From positions 12,496,342 through 12,560,341 of the forward strand of contig NC_135549.1 of the NCBI RefSeq assembly GCF_964340395.1: 64,000 nucleotides of DNA, in the 5' to 3' direction. Within the stretch, counting starts at the first letter, position 1. Each line of letters starts with the position of its first letter. This DNA comes from Glandiceps talaboti (lineage: Eukaryota; Hemichordata; Enteropneusta; Spengelidae). Below are positions 37,470 through 52,689 of the stretch, piece by piece. Under the pieces are notes generated by a model. That model was not told where the DNA came from and ran no database searches. It saw only the letters and a list, made by a program, of their open reading frames with translations. A program made the position numbers and the translations under genes.

Positions 37470-40400
37470 TAGAAAAAACAGTATAAACCGGTTGAAGGTG
37501 GGTATATTCGATGATGCAATATACAGCTACACAGCGACTAGCGACAAGGAGAGAGAACAAAGGCGACAATGGTTCGTCATGGCTGTTTTTACATCCAGAT
37601 TTACTACAAACTACTCTCGGTCAACAGATTATATACATATTCACCAATATTCAAACGCGCAAGCTCTATAATTCCCCCCTCACTATGGCAACAACAAATT
37701 AGGTCACTTTTTAACATTAGCAGTGACGACCGAGATATGCCCAGCGCTCATTACCTTGAGATCGGTTTGTGCTACAAACAAGCTTTGTGATGTGCGACAG
37801 TATATAGTTGTTGTTTTTTTCCTCACTTTATTTTCACTCCGTTCTTTTTCCAGTACATTACATCGAAAACACTTATATTTGCCATTTTCAGGTTTTATTA
37901 TTGTTAAACTACATTTTGCTCCCTGATGCAGTCTTTTTTATTTTTTTTTTGAATTGCATGAATAAGCTTAGGACAACAAAACTGTCACCGTGACAAAAAC
38001 TACTGTCAGAGTTATACATAGTAATCTGACATTTAGCAACACCTGCCATTTTGCTTTCGCCTTCTTATCTTCCGGATAGAAAGCTTTGAAATAAGATATT
38101 TGTTTGCGCCGTCACTAATATGAAAATGTATGAGTAATAGTCACATGACGACATCTTTACAATGAAAAAGGAGTGTCCCAACCAAGGCTGATATAGGAGT
38201 GTCTGTTGAGCCTATGACCTGAATAGCCCAGACAGTCGCGTGCTCCAATGATTGTGCAACGTATCACCCACGCACACAGTTGTTTGCTCCGAGATCGTCG
38301 ATTTCGAACTTGAAAAGCAAATTGTCCAGAGACTAATTTTACATGAAACTGTTTTAAGGTCACAGCTTCTCTTCAGTGTGTGCTTTCCAATAAACAAAAA
38401 TTATCGATCTTGACCGAAAAAAACTTCTCACGCAGAATATAAAATAATTGAACAAAGAGTTAGGTTGCAACCTCGGTCGTCTGAGGCCTCCGATAAAAAC
38501 TTCTATTGAAATGTCATTGTTATCAAAAGCTACGTTCCTTGAGAAAATAACAAGTGCAAATTCTTCATAGATACAAACAGAATGTTTGCTTGTATTATAA
38601 AGCACCGTTCATCGAGGTCATTCGATTGCCACCAAGGCCATGTTTGAGTAGAGAGCACAAAGTCGATCATGTCCATTGACGAAATTCAAAGTGATCGATA
38701 CCAATGATTTTTTTCCAACGAATGCCTGGTTGTCTGGTCGTTAGATTTAAAACAGGATATCCCAGTGTCTTTGGTCATCAACAACCTAATATGTGTTACA
38801 TTAAATGTACGATTCACAAAGAAATATTTTAAAAAATACTTCACTTTCGGGGTTTTGAAAGTTACTTGCACTCATTAAAAAAAATATAGAGTGAAGAAGA
38901 TATGACAATATGGGAGAGAGAAATGGACGACAAGAATTGAAGACCATTTATTGAGAAAAAAAACACCTAGCATTCATGTTTCCAGTTTCTGCCTTTGAGA
39001 AATGCAGAAAACAGTAACACCATGTTGGCAGTTGTAACACGGGTGGGGTACTTACTACAAATTAGTTCTAGGTGTACATCCTATACAATTGAACTCCTGC
39101 AACCTAAGTTTAAAAAAAAACTCAAAATGGATGATTTCCGACACCTTCAAGTTTTCCTTTTCAACGGAAGTTATTATAGTGTGTCCAACTTGTGTTAGTA
39201 GAAAAGCTACGGAACACTTACCATAAGAGATCCTAAAAACACATTTCAGGATAAGGTTGTTGTTTTTTTAAATGACCCCACCCTACCCTCATATGACTAC
39301 GTACGCGTATTGAACACCATTATATGTATTATCACAGTCACTGCATTTCCCCTCTGTAGTTTGTATAGATCCATTTTACTGTTAATGCAAGTTGTTTGTA
39401 CGTTTACGGGTAGTGAGAATATCTCATTCTATGTATCTATTTTTTTATAATGGTAACTTGATCGCGTTGTTTTCTAGTATCACATGATCATCACCTCAGT
39501 ATATATCATCGGTATTTGTACCCTAAAGCTACAGAGACAAAGTTCATGATCACACATGACGGGATTGCCTTTAAATAACTTCCTATGTTTTTATGGCCTT
39601 ATATGATAGAGTTCAATGTCATGGTAATATTTTTTTATGTATAAATTAAAAAAAACATATTTCCTTTGCTCCAGAATATATAGTAAGTAAATGAACTGTG
39701 AATTTAAAATTATTTCCTCATAAAATAGTTTAAACTGTGCAATTTTACTCACATGGATTCTTTTACAACATTGCGTCCATGTAAAACATGTTAAAAATAT
39801 CGCCCGCATATATAAAATGAGCCCTCCTCCTTGTTGCCAATGAATGCATTTATCATTTAAGCCTTCCTTGTACATCAATAGATAACATTTATTTTGCTCG
39901 CATGTTTTTGGTCGAAACAATGCTTGTTCCTCTAGATATGTCATGGAAGATATGTCATTCACATTTATTTTGAAGGTCAGAAAAATAAATCATGATTATA
40001 AAACACTATTGTCATTTTAAGGCTATTGTTCATCATGCGCATGCCCAGTGTCTTCTGTCGAACTGTCGCCTCAGTCTGCTGCCCCCCCCACCTCCACACA
40101 CACACACACACCCATTGGCACACCCATGGGCTGTCCAAAAACAAATTGCAGTGAAGTGAAGCGTGAAAATTTCATTTCAGACAATAAAAAGTGAATTTCT
40201 CGATGACGTAGACTATTCAACAAGGGAAAGGAAGTTGCCGGAATACTGACGAAAACCTTTTGGTCAATACACTTTTAAAACAGTTCGGAAGTCATATTTT
40301 CACGTTACTTTTTAGAAAGTTATCTGGTTTTGATTATTCAAATGTACATAGTAAGAGTTTAATGTTTGTCAGTTTGTCTATTCGTACTTTCGTTGAAGTT

Positions 40401-40492
40401 TTGAGGAAAAAGACATTTCATACTGTAAATTGCTTTAATTAGTAACCGGGTAATCATTAGCTTCTCATGCCCCTTTCGGGTGTTCATGCTGC

Positions 40493-40542
<50 letters not shown>

Positions 40543-41460
40543 CGTAATTTTCAATTCAATTCAAGTATGTCGGTTTGTTTGTTTGTTTGTTTGTTTGTTT
40601 GTTGTTTGTTGTTTGTTTTCCGTGGCAGTCTCACTCATTGTATTGCTTTATCGTCTGTTCTTCTTTCGTTAGCTGATTTTTTTAAATTGACCTATTATCA
40701 TTTCTCGCGTGAAAGTCAGACGGAAGCATTGCATTTTCTTAAAGTTTTAGATGAAATCAAGCAAGAATGAGGTCACGTAACTGAGCACGCTAATGAACAC
40801 GTGGACATCAAATACATGCAAATGAAGTCGCCTTGATTATAAGTTAACCACGTAAACGAACACGTGCATGCCATAACACGTTCGCACAAAAAACGTATAA
40901 AAACAGTAATAACAGGTTATTTCAATAATTGAATACTAATAGAGTGAAATCGCCCAATTAACTCTCATGAACTACTAAATTGACAAGTTAATTTTGTTCA
41001 GAACATTATGATCACACTAATCACAGACATTATTTATCTTCTCTGTGCACAAATTACAATCCCGTGGGACCGTAAACAAGTCATCACATGGGGCCTGATA
41101 AATATATGTGTAAGTAATCAGAAATTGAAAGTGAGGTTAATACCTTGACTGCCATCTTACATGTAAATTTTGTGAACAAATAAACAAGTGTACCAGCTCA
41201 AGTCTATAATGACGTCATTTGACAGTGGATATGAGCTAGACAACAGGTGGAAGTTATCATCAATCATGGTCTTTTTTCATGTCCATTTATTCAGCGACGT
41301 GACGGAAGTAGATGCAGTATTTTTTGTGTCGCCGGTGGCCCCGGGGTTACAGTCTAGCTAGGCAATCTATCTCACACTAGTCATAAGCTTTTTTGAGTTT
41401 GCGTATAGAAGATATTTCCATAATCTGCTTTTATGATATACGCTCATCGGTTACGTAAGA

Positions 41461-41524
41461 CCTTGGAGTAATTATACTGTCAGTATAATACTGTACTATA
41501 CAGTCAGTGTTAATTACTCCAAGG
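41461..41524. mobile_element. 64-bp palindromic MITE with 5-base flanking duplication
   Basis: CCTTGGAGTAATTA at the left matches the reverse complement of the right end (TAATTACTCCAAGG). TAAGA flanks both sides. The interior is also partly palindromic. Confidence 0.75.
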
Positions 41525-41936
41525 TAAGACTAACTGTTAATTACTGTGACAGTTTGCGCAGCAACTCAAACAATTTAGAGTAGCCAGAGGAAAGGGACGC
41601 CATGGTTTGTGGGTATCGGTGAGTCACACAAGAATCCGAAAAAGGGATACATCCGGGGGATGCATACACAATAATGTATTTCATATTGTGTTGTATTCGT
41701 TTGAAAAACACTTGCAATCACAGATGGGGCAATCATCATTTTGTTGCTGTTGTTGATACGTTGTCTATTTTTGTCATAAAGTTATCGGATAATGGCAACT
41801 CATGATGGCAACATGTTAACTATCTTTATTCTAAGATGTTTTTATTCACAATAGAACGTATATTCTTGTTCTACGTCAGCCCACAACTTATTTCATGAAT
41901 TTGTTGATATTTTATTTCCCTGTGTGTCGTTAACAC

Positions 41937-41941
41937 GCACG

Positions 41942-41982
<41 letters not shown>

Positions 41983-42034
41983 ACACAGACACAGACACAC
42001 ACAGACACACACAGACACATAGACACACAGACAG

Positions 42035-42113
<79 letters not shown>

Positions 42114-42136
42114 AATTTGTCTGTCTGCCTGTATAC

Positions 42137-42171
<35 letters not shown>

Positions 42172-42245
42172 TGTATGTATGTATGTATGTATGTATGTAT
42201 GTATGTACATAAAATGTATGTATGTATGTATGTATGTATGTATGC
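41937..42245. repeat. Compound (CA)/(CAGA)/(TA)/(TATG) microsatellite
   Basis: CA block 41937-42060, TA block 42061-42110, TATG block 42136-42245. ORFs across it are artefacts. Confidence 0.97.
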
Positions 42246-43330
42246 ATTTTATTCTATATTTAAGCCTATTTCTACATGTACCTGTAGGTCAAAATCACAA
42301 AGGATAAGATTCTTCACATGAGGCTATCTTAGATAACCTAGCTGTAATTCACGATTCCTTCACAGGAGGTAAAAATATATTTATGTTCTCGCCCCAATGG
42401 CACAATAAGTCCTTTATCATGTTTACATGAGGTCAGAGTCGACTATTACAAAACACTGTTCATTTGGTGCATGTTGTTGTTCCGAGTTCATGTTATGTTG
42501 ATAACACGGCATAATTACTATTGCGTAATAACTTTCAATTAAGTTGTACTGATCGAGGTCGATAAAACTAATTGTGTGTATGGTAAATGGTGACGTAATC
42601 GATATTGTTGACCTAGTTAGTACCTTCACATTTGACAATTGATCTGCTGAGGTCCGTTGTGTTTTCAAGTTCTTCCTAGTGAATCGAAAGTCAATCATCA
42701 ACGCTAAATTTAACGTTTATATCCAATAAACTGTTATAGAATGAGGAAACAAAGACACGAGTATATCCTATGAGTATAGCGCTCGACAGGCATCATCGCC
42801 AACGATGAACCCCACAAATGTCATGTAGAAATGTTTGTAAACATATTAACTCCGCTAATATTTTCCTAAATTGAACACATACGACCGAATCAGAAACTAC
42901 CCCAGGACAAAACTCCCGCTTATAATATCCTTGATTTTGTGTCACTGCTGACGTCACATGTTTACATCCAAATTTTAATTGATTACGTCATCCTCATTGT
43001 AAAATGGTTAATATATTATATTATAACAGTCTTCGGAACACTTTTCCCCCATTTCCTTTATTCATAGTAAATTTTTTTGGCGCTTAAACGTCAATCTGCG
43101 AAACGCTAAAGTATTCCGCAGAAAATAGTTTTGAAAATATAGGCCCTAGGCTAGCGCTGCTTTCACAAAAACTTGTTGGGGGGGGGGGGGGGACTTGAAA
43201 ATATATGGATAGTGTGTGGGGGGTACCTGAAAAAAATGTTATGGGTTGTAGGGGGGTACCTGAAAATAAATTGACATCATGACTTTTCAAACATGGGAAA
43301 ATAAGCTTTTCAAATGTTGGTCTTCCTTTT

Positions 43331-43378
<48 letters not shown>

Positions 43379-44412
43379 GCTACAAACAACAGTTGCTCAC
43401 AAGTTAGTAAAATGAAAAACAAAAACAGTCAAATTTTAATTTTCTTTTAATAAACTGATAAATTGAAATGGGCGAATTGAGTGGTACAGATTGTTTTTGT
43501 CTGAAAATACCAGTGTCTTTCATGTACACTACTATCTACTGAAATTTGATTCATTTAATGTGTGAAATTACCTTTACACTGTACTGAAAATATTCTTTGT
43601 GACATGACTGTGTTTTGGTTTGTGGTTATCACAATGATATGTAACTTTTTCATGTAAATTCTTACTAGTATTAAATGACAGACAAATATGACAGACAACA
43701 TTTTACATTTGCAGCTCTTGGAAGTTGAAAAAAAAAGAGTTGGAAAAGGTTCATCTCAGCGGCCTGCCATCAAAATGTAAAAGATGCACCTGCACTAAAA
43801 CATACTTGACAAGTATCAAAAACTTCTGTGCAAGGTATTTTTTCATCCTATAGATATGACTATAATTTTCAACATAAACTTTTAATAACACATTCTAAAA
43901 TTAGCATATTGGCAACGTCTGCTACATGTGAAACAGAAGACAATATCTCACAAGCTGAGTTAACAGAGAAAAAGTAAAATAAGTTTTTTGCACATACTTT
44001 TCAACTTTGCATGAATATACTATTACATGTAAATATAAAGATGAATAAATAAACTTTGACATAACTCTCAATATAAAGTTACCCTAAAGATATATGGCAG
44101 GAATGAGGTAGTGAACTGAAACAATATGAGCAAATACTCCAATATAGTCTCAATAAACATTTTCATAAAGTAGTGTTTGCACAAACTGTGGAATTTTTTT
44201 GGAATGCTTAAAACATATCGCTGTCAAACATATCTGAATATATAAATATTTGAAGAATGAATTATCTTTTCATGTCAATATTGCACGAGGCATTGTCATT
44301 CATAAATCATCATCAACATCATTCAAATCATCATCATCCAAATCGTCATCTTCTTCCTCCTCTTCTAAAACATTACAAAGGAAAGACTGATATTCCACTT
44401 GATCTACTTGAT

Positions 44413-44487
44413 TTATGTTTGAAAGGATTCTCCTTCTCCCTTTTCTTCTTCTTCTTCTTCATCATCATCATCATCTTCATATTCTTC

Positions 44488-44563
<76 letters not shown>

Positions 44564-44580
44564 CCATCTTCATATTCTTC

Positions 44581-44643
<63 letters not shown>

Positions 44644-44687
44644 TTTTTTAGCACTCCCTTCACCTACGCTATCTTTTAATTGTATAC

Positions 44688-44719
<32 letters not shown>

Positions 44720-45012
44720 CTGTCACAACCATGGGAATCATTTTCATCATCTGTGGTGTTATCATCATCTTTCTTTCTTATCCTCTCTCTTTCAATCAGA
44801 AGGGCTAAAAACTGCTCAAACTGTATTTTGGCTTCTACAATAAAGCACTCAGTGGCCAGTAGATACTCGATCCCTCTCTTATGCAACTTTGTCTTCACCC
44901 TTAACCCTTCCAAACATATATCAGGCAGATCAAGCTTAATGCCAGACTTTACTTTGTATTGTTGCAAGGTATTTGGCACAATCTTTTTGATGACATCTTT
45001 GTTTGCATTCAC
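44413..45012 (-). CDS. Acidic ORF inside the TIR element, function unknown
   Basis: 199 codons from ATG. The first 80 residues have ordinary composition (VIKKIVPNTLQQYKVKSGI, LLATECFIVEAKIQFEQFL, LLIERERIRKK). The rest is mainly poly-aspartate and glutamate encoded by (TCA)n and TTC repeats on the + strand. The coding frame may extend upstream to a possible acceptor near 45025. The unique N-terminal part is the only piece that looks protein-like, and I do not recognise it. Confidence 0.35.
44432..44722. repeat. (TCA)n trinucleotide repeat
   Basis: Long TCA/TTC tract with short interruptions. It encodes Asp/Glu on the minus strand within the ORF above. Confidence 0.97.
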
Positions 45013-45912
45013 CTTTGTAATCTAACGTCAAAACCAGTCCAATAATCAGGCTCTTACAAGGTAAATGTATTACCAGGTTCATTAAGATATACAATTACTA
45101 TGATAATAGGGCCATCTTAATTATCATTACAACTTATATATATCACTTGATTCCCATTCTGTTAGATGAAATGTGGCTGGCATTTTTGAGTCATACATTT
45201 ATTTTCTTTTGACATTATATTGAACTAATGTACATCAAACAAGAACGGGATACATGGCAATGCATTTTATTAAGAGTTTTTTTAGTGTTATTTAGACCAA
45301 TTTGATTTCTTTTAGCACACATTTAGGAAACTGAACTGGAACAATACAGTATAAAACTCTCTTTAGATAACATGTGCATCACAATATTTGCAAATACAAC
45401 TAAAATGACATTCAACTGTAACACTACTAGTATAATGTACTAATACAATATTGAACAGAAAACAAAGACTCAGTTGGTCTGCTGATCATTTTACAAGAGT
45501 TATTCAAAGTGTAATTCATTTACAAGTATATGTTGTTTTTTGGAAAGGCAATGCACTGGTTAACATAACATTTTGTTTTAACTGGTGTTTGTGTATATAT
45601 ATACACACAATATACAAATTGATTATATATATAATGGACAAAGTTGGTATTAAGTGTATTATGTACAGTTTTGTACTTGGTATGGAATGTTAACGCACAG
45701 GAAGAGTATTCCCAAAAAAATTTATTCGGGTGGGGTACTTGAAAATTTATTCGGGTGGGGGGTACTTGAAATATTTGGGGCTTTGGCAAGGGGGGGTTCT
45801 TGAAAAATTGTGGAATATGGCAGGGGGGGTACTTGAAAAAAAATTAGGGTTTTACAAAAAATCTCCCGACCCCCCCCCCCCCCCCAACAAGTTTTTGTGA
45901 AAAGCAGCCCTA

Positions 45913-48870
45913 CTTCATCGCAATGTCAGAGACAAACTGCCAGTAACAGTTATAGGGGGAAAACATATAAATACTGTAGACTTTCGCCCCTTTCATAAAA
46001 TATCAGATTAATGCATGGACAGTCATGTCCACTGTCTATGGTTAATTCGTGTCTGTCTCGTAAATCGTAAGTTTTAAACGTTCTATGATGACATGATAAT
46101 AAAGTGACGGTCCATGCTGGCTTGTCCAAAGCCGCTCAGATCACACAACCACCGTGATAGTAGTATGCTATCACAGATACTTAATTACACTAGTAAACCA
46201 CTGCTCATTCTGAGGTGAATGAACCTTGTAGGATTGCGCAATTTGCATCGATACCAATGACAAATATAACACTTGACAGACATAGTTGTCGGTTGTATTT
46301 TAGAGGCCTCGTTTAATTAATGTATATTGCGAGCACCTACATATTTTCAAGTGAAAGGTTACATATTAAAGGGTCATACGTCGACCTCGATACCTCACAT
46401 GCACGATGAAAACCGCCGTCTCTGCAAATACTATACATTCCAACATCATAGATTTTGCAACTCTAAGAACATACATTTGAATCATTCTTGTATCCTTAGT
46501 GTATATAACCGTATCGTTTATCTTGACATTTGAAATGATCAATATTTGGCTAAATGTACGGTCCATTTTGCAGGACCGTTTGGTGTTAATGACCTTTGGT
46601 ACCCGTTCATACATTACTACCATAGGCAGTGTTGAACTTTTTTTTACTAGAGGTCAGACATAATTTAGCACGTCCCTGGATCTGAGACATTCAGTACGGA
46701 TTTAATCATTGTAATTGCCCGGAACTAGAATTCTTTGGTCAATCCAGGCTTTTAAATGTTAACAAGAAAAACAAGAAAAGAGTTCTTTTGTTGAGTACTG
46801 TGCTGCGACTAGTTATTGACCATTTCACCATTTCGCCGATTATAGTTAGATTCAAGTTGCAATGTGCATACACATGTAGATGAACAAGTAGGCTACCTAC
46901 GAAAAGTCCTCTATCCCCCCCCCCCCCCGAGTTGTTGGAGGATAACGCGTACAAAATGCTAAAACTGCGTTGAAACAAATGAGAGGATTGAGGAGGTGAA
47001 CACGAAGAATTATTGGCGTTACCCATTATCAATATATTATGGGAGCTTGTACATAGTTTATTGGAACTATTTGGTCAAAAACGGAAGAAAAAAAGTCACC
47101 CGCGCTTTACAGTACCATCAAGAGATGCTTGACATTACAAATATAGGAGTCGTGTCCACTTAACTATTTTAATGAACAGTTCATTCGGAGCGAGACCATG
47201 GTGACCTTGTTAGACGATAATAATGCATACCTATGCAGTCAGTGAACAATGGTTGGATATCGGATGTCGAAATGCACGCTAGTAACCTCCACAATGTCAA
47301 ACCAGTGACATATATTCGTTTGATTCCTCGTTTGATTCCTCTTTACTTCTAATAAGTTCAGACGGTGGATAAAATTACAGAAGTGGTTGAGATGATAGTT
47401 TGGAAGCAGTTGAACTATAGGTTGTATTTGTACAGTTAGCACAGGTTCAACCTTGTCCATGTTTTATTCCGATAAACAAATAACATGGCTTCTTAATCGC
47501 TCGTTTAAAAAACAGTGTGGGGACACCAAGGGCTTCACATTTTGACAAGAGGGTAAGTTTTGATCATAGTACTGAAGAAAAACAGAAAACACAGACAGAA
47601 AATAAATGACGAGAAGAAGTGACAACAAGTGTGATTTATACAACTTACAAGTCATGGTGACTGTTCAACACGTCCATCTAACTGACTGATGATTTTATAA
47701 ATGCTTTATTATAAATGCATCATGATACTTCATTCGATCTAACTTGTTTTTTTTTAGTAAGGTAGTCAGTTCGTTAATTACCATGCTTGATAAAGATAAC
47801 GCATGTAAACTTTCTTTCAACAATAAACAATGTTTTCTAAATCTGACACGAGGCAACGACTTTGTCTTGCGACCTTCGTCCCAATTTTCAAACTAAAGAC
47901 CGACATTTTGGCTTTTTGCCGAACAGACACTACGTGCATGTCTGCCTTATTAGAACGTAGACAGTAGACCAGACAGAACAATGTGACATATTATACGTTA
48001 TATCACACATCGTGGCCTTCGACTTTAAATAGCATAAGAACAATGATTATTGAAAATGGAATGCATTAAACTGTGCGACAGAATTGTTGAACTTACAATA
48101 TCGCCTCGGTCAAATTTGTCAAAATCGTCACTGTTAATAGTAGAGTTGCATAAAATATAACCAATTTTTATCAGTAATTATTTGCAGAGTAAGTTTCTAT
48201 AATAAAACAGCAATCAAATATTACAACATCCCTTGATATAAATCTTATGTGTTTAGAAAGACAGTATACCAGTACTATCACTTTTTGGTAGTGGTGGTGG
48301 TGGTGGTGGTGGTGGAGGGGAGGGATTGGAGTCATGAAGGCCGAAAGGTTAGCATGGCTGCCGTTGGACCTGGTTTCAGCCCAGTCGCGCTTCGTTTATT
48401 TCTGAATGGATAAAATACTTGATAGAGAGAACCCCTGTGCTTCTATATAGTTAACTCAGCTGTATAACTGGTCACCTAGTAAGACAGAGGTTGTTATATA
48501 AATGCTTTAATTCCATGCACTTAGAGGATGCAATGGATTGTATAATCTCGGGGGGTTGACGAATTATACACGATACATGGTCGCTGTGCCGATATTGGTC
48601 TGTGTCAATGGTAACAATTGTACAATGCTATGATCAGGACACCCATGCGCTTATCAATGTGTAGTATTAGTACTATTCATTATTTTGATGCATATCGAGA
48701 GGTAACTGTGTACCATCATACAAAATTAAGCATATTTCTCCATCGTTGCTATTGGCATGACTGATAGACTTTGTATTCAGGCAGAATGAGTAGATGATGC
48801 GATGACGTAAATTACTCTACGTATGCATGTAATGTCGATGAAATCGCTCAACTATGCGACTAATTCTCTC
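45913..48870. other. Intergenic, no gene recognised
   Basis: AT-rich sequence with no convincing exon. A C run is at about 46915-46928 and a (TGG)n run at about 48292-48315. Confidence 0.55.
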
Positions 48871-49099
<229 letters not shown>

Positions 49100-49624
49100 G
49101 ACTGTGTTCGCTGAGATTAAATTTACCGTATATATATGTATGAAATGCTTCAATACGCATACTGTGCGTTAATACAATGAAAAAATTTATTAAAATTATG
49201 ATGTTGTCTTTAAGTAACAAAAAAATGAAGAATTCAAGGCCATGTAATTAAAAAAAACACATTTCTGTTTGTGTAGTTAGTTGTCAAAAACTAAAATCAA
49301 ATAAGTTCAAACAGAGTTCTACAAATGACAATGAACTGTTGGTCTGCATCTCAGTGTTAGCGACTCGAAACACAAATATTGTTTAGTGTTAAGGTTAAAT
49401 TAAAGATTATCTCCTAGTTCCCAAACATAACAACTATGACTATCGCATGGGCAGTATTTTTGAGGTCGAGCTTTCTGTCAGTCATTTCTGTACATATTGT
49501 ATTTAGTTAAAGTTTGATTGGATAAATTCTAATTGTTGAATCTATTTTGGGAGATTTGATAAATTGCCCGACAGTGAAGATATCATAACAAGGGAACCAT
49601 TGAACAACACAAGCAAGTATGACA

Positions 49625-49935
49625 ACAAATTAACCACTACCACGACTATTTCTACCACTACAAAACCACCACACCATTTCCAGCAGTACCACCATCACAA
49701 CCATTTCTAGTACCATTACCACCACTGTTGTATCTGGCACCGCCACCATCACAACTACTTCTTGTACCACCACTGCCATTTCTTGTACTAAAATCACTGT
49801 CATTACTACCACTACCACCACATAGTATCATTTCTAGTACGTCCAGTACCACTATCAGTCTACCACTACCATCACTACCATTTCTAGCACCATCCAACAC
49901 TACCACCATTACTATCACACGCCATCTGTCGCCAC
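49625..49935. repeat. Degenerate CCA-type repeat
   Basis: ACCACTACCA and TTTCTAGTACCA motifs recur irregularly. No intact unit structure. Confidence 0.75.
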
Positions 49936-52339
49936 TATCGCTACTACTGTTATTTTGAACTGCTGCCGTTGCCACTCCCAGTACAAACAACGAAATCGGC
50001 ATATTATTCCCACTAATAGAGTTACAACGTCTAATAAAGACGATGAGTATCATTAATAGCCGGCAACATTAAAGGTGGAATTATTTCACGGGTCATCCGT
50101 CGATAGTGATAACACGTCTACTGATAGTTTTGTTCACCGCACTATGCCTATAAACTGTTGTGATTTCAGTGTTATGACGGGGAAAGGGTAATGTATATAA
50201 AAAAAATATCAATGAGTTGCCGTAAAAAATAAATGTTTGGTTTTTTAATTGAAGAGAATCTGAAACTTATTTTTCCCAATAAAAATAAAACAGTAGACCA
50301 CTTAAGAGGACAACATTTTGCGGTTAGACTCATGAGAATTGTTAATTGGTTAAAGTACACTAAGGGGCTTTATATGCATAGAGTATGTACAGATTTCTCA
50401 AATTAATTTACAGTATTACGTTAAATAGAGTAACATGGAATTCAATTAACAATTACCTCAAAACTCATCACCTAAGATAATTGATATAGTTAATTTTGTA
50501 TATACGATAGTGAAGAAATGTTATCATACAGGAATGCATCTAAAATATAACGAATAGTTGACTGTTTTTTTTACAACGTACCGACTAATTACACATTATA
50601 CAAAATACCTCATAAACATAAACAGACCAAGGTGTTAATTTAGTGTACAAAAGGGTATGGAGATGAAAGGTTATTAAAACAAATATCGTGTATCGTGAAT
50701 ATAGGGCATACAATTTATGCAGCCTTGAGCCCCGACAACGTTAGACCAAGAAGTGCCATTGTGTTGAAATTTATTGTCAAAGTCCACATGCCGTTACCTC
50801 AGAAATTTGATACAAGTCATCTTTACGAAACAACTGAGACGGAGAAACAACCGTCAATGATGGAATGCTAGTACTTCTTACCACATAACTAACGTGAACC
50901 TTTCTGAGTTGTTTAAGACGACAGTCGTAAACAACTTTATAATGGCATAGTTCATAAGTACATAGGTGACTGTAGGTATAAAGTAAACACCTTGACCTGC
51001 ATTTCACTTCGATACAGAACACATTATTTCATCACAAACAAATAAATTAATATTACAGTGTGTAATTTCAAGGTACCGGTAATCGGCCAGGGTCTTCTTT
51101 ATCAATTTCCTTGGTTTTATTGATCAGTCGTATACTTATTATCACTACATTACCTTGGCAAGTTAGTATATGACTCAGTTAGCCACATGATCTCGCGATC
51201 CATTTTGAAAAGCTAGCTTAGGACTTAGACCACTAGAAATAATCATAGACAATAGAAATAATAACCCCACATTTACAACATAACTTTTCAATAAGTTGAA
51301 AGTTGTCGATTAAAAACAAGTCATGGTATAAAATACAATTATGATGGATGATTTTCTAGATAAAATTGCTGACTTGCACCTGTATATTCTGTTGTGAAGG
51401 CGCTATCGATTCGACCCATTTCCTTGACATTTTGACCGTGACGACACAAACACAAACACGCTGCACGTGTGTATGTCTAAAATCACCAATTGTCTGAATC
51501 AGCTTCAGTAATTACGCTGTGTCACGCACATATGCTTATTTTGTCTGTTTGTTTTGCTCTCCTCACCAATCAAAACATGTGTCTGTGTTTGGACAGTCCA
51601 GCATAAAAGATTCATATATTTTCGTAGCAACCGTCAATACACTTATCCTTATCAATAATATATATCAAACATGTCCTTCAAAATTTGACATGAAGGTTGC
51701 AAACCTGGGTTGATTTCTAATTAAAATCATTCCCGCCATGATATGAAAAACATTGAAGCGAGTTTTTTAGTGCCACGTTGGTTAGATAGCCATCATAGTT
51801 TAATATAGATAAGACTCGTCGATTTAAAACCCACACCTATCACCATGTCGTCGAACTATTCAGTCGCCCTACATCCAATGTGACAGGTATAGCTAAAAGA
51901 CTGACAGCTGACGCGTACACATGTTTTCGCCGATATCGCCAGAAGTTACATATAGGTGAATGGTCACTGCATTGAAATGACAATAAGCTTAGATATTATA
52001 TGAGTGAATGGTCACTACATTGAAATAATTATTTCAAATGCCATGATATGCATCTATTCACAAGTTAATCTAGGAAGTCATTCAAAAATTTTGTCAATAA
52101 AATCCCGCACAAAATATACGCCTTAGTGACTGGTACTCTTTAGTTTGCCACGTGGCACTAGAGATTATAGGTTTGATAATACGTCGCTGTTATTATATTA
52201 CTGTATATCGACGAACGCAATTCAGATGATAAAAGTCAGTCGTCACAAATCAGCATCAGTAAAAATAGACATAAGCGTCAAATATTGACTCTGACTAATG
52301 GTAGCATCAAAACCAAAAGTAACTCTTACACACTTGTAC

Positions 52340-52445
52340 TAACTCATCCCCCCACCACCACCATCACACCACCACCAACAACAACATTCAAATCACCACC
52401 ACCACCACCACCATCATCACCACCACCTCACCCACACATACACAC
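52340..52445. repeat. (CCA)n-rich tract
   Basis: Interrupted CCACCA run. It gives the proline-rich start of a 215-codon + ORF (52285-52932), which I regard as spurious. Confidence 0.85.
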
Positions 52446-52689
52446 TCTCTTTACACTTTCATGTCTTTACGAAATTACATGTATTATGACGTCACGACGT
52501 GGTTACGAGATGATTCATGTACCCATAACGAGAGTTTTCTATCATAATAGCGGTGTAGGTAATCAAATATTATTCTGTTGGAAAACTCATGAAAATAAGC
52601 ATGTTTTGAAATGTCAACATCTGTCAGAAACACATTTTTTAAAACTAAAAAAAACAAAACAAAAACAATTGAAAAAAAAAAACATGTAC

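Larger units (their letters stand above)
37470..43148. other. Intergenic, no gene recognised
   Basis: Simple repeats: CA (40095-40112), GAT (40495-40541), GTTT (about 40573-40620). A small palindrome lies at 41461-41524. ORFs up to about 120 codons show no domains. Confidence 0.6.
43149..45910. mobile_element. 2.8-kb TIR element with G-run subterminal repeats
   Basis: Left end reads GCTGCTTTCACAAAAACTTG, then TTG and a G run. The right end is its reverse complement (C run, CAACAAGTTTTTGTGAAAAG, CAGC). TA flanks both ends (43147-43148, 45911-45912). Direct copies of GGGGGGTACYTGAAAA lie inside both ends on the same strand. The interior holds (CAA)n 43337-43379 and the acidic ORF 44413-45012. 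No transposase motif recognised. Confidence 0.75.

Noticed and set aside
42423-42701. 92-codon minus ORF considered as a cytoplasmic exon of the second receptor
   Set aside because: No kinase or GAP motif and no fitting splice junctions.
46366-46623. Minus-strand ORF containing LRVAKSMML, resembling the kinase stretch HVAKGMEYL
   Set aside because: No HRD loop follows in any frame and no splice sites frame it; chance similarity.
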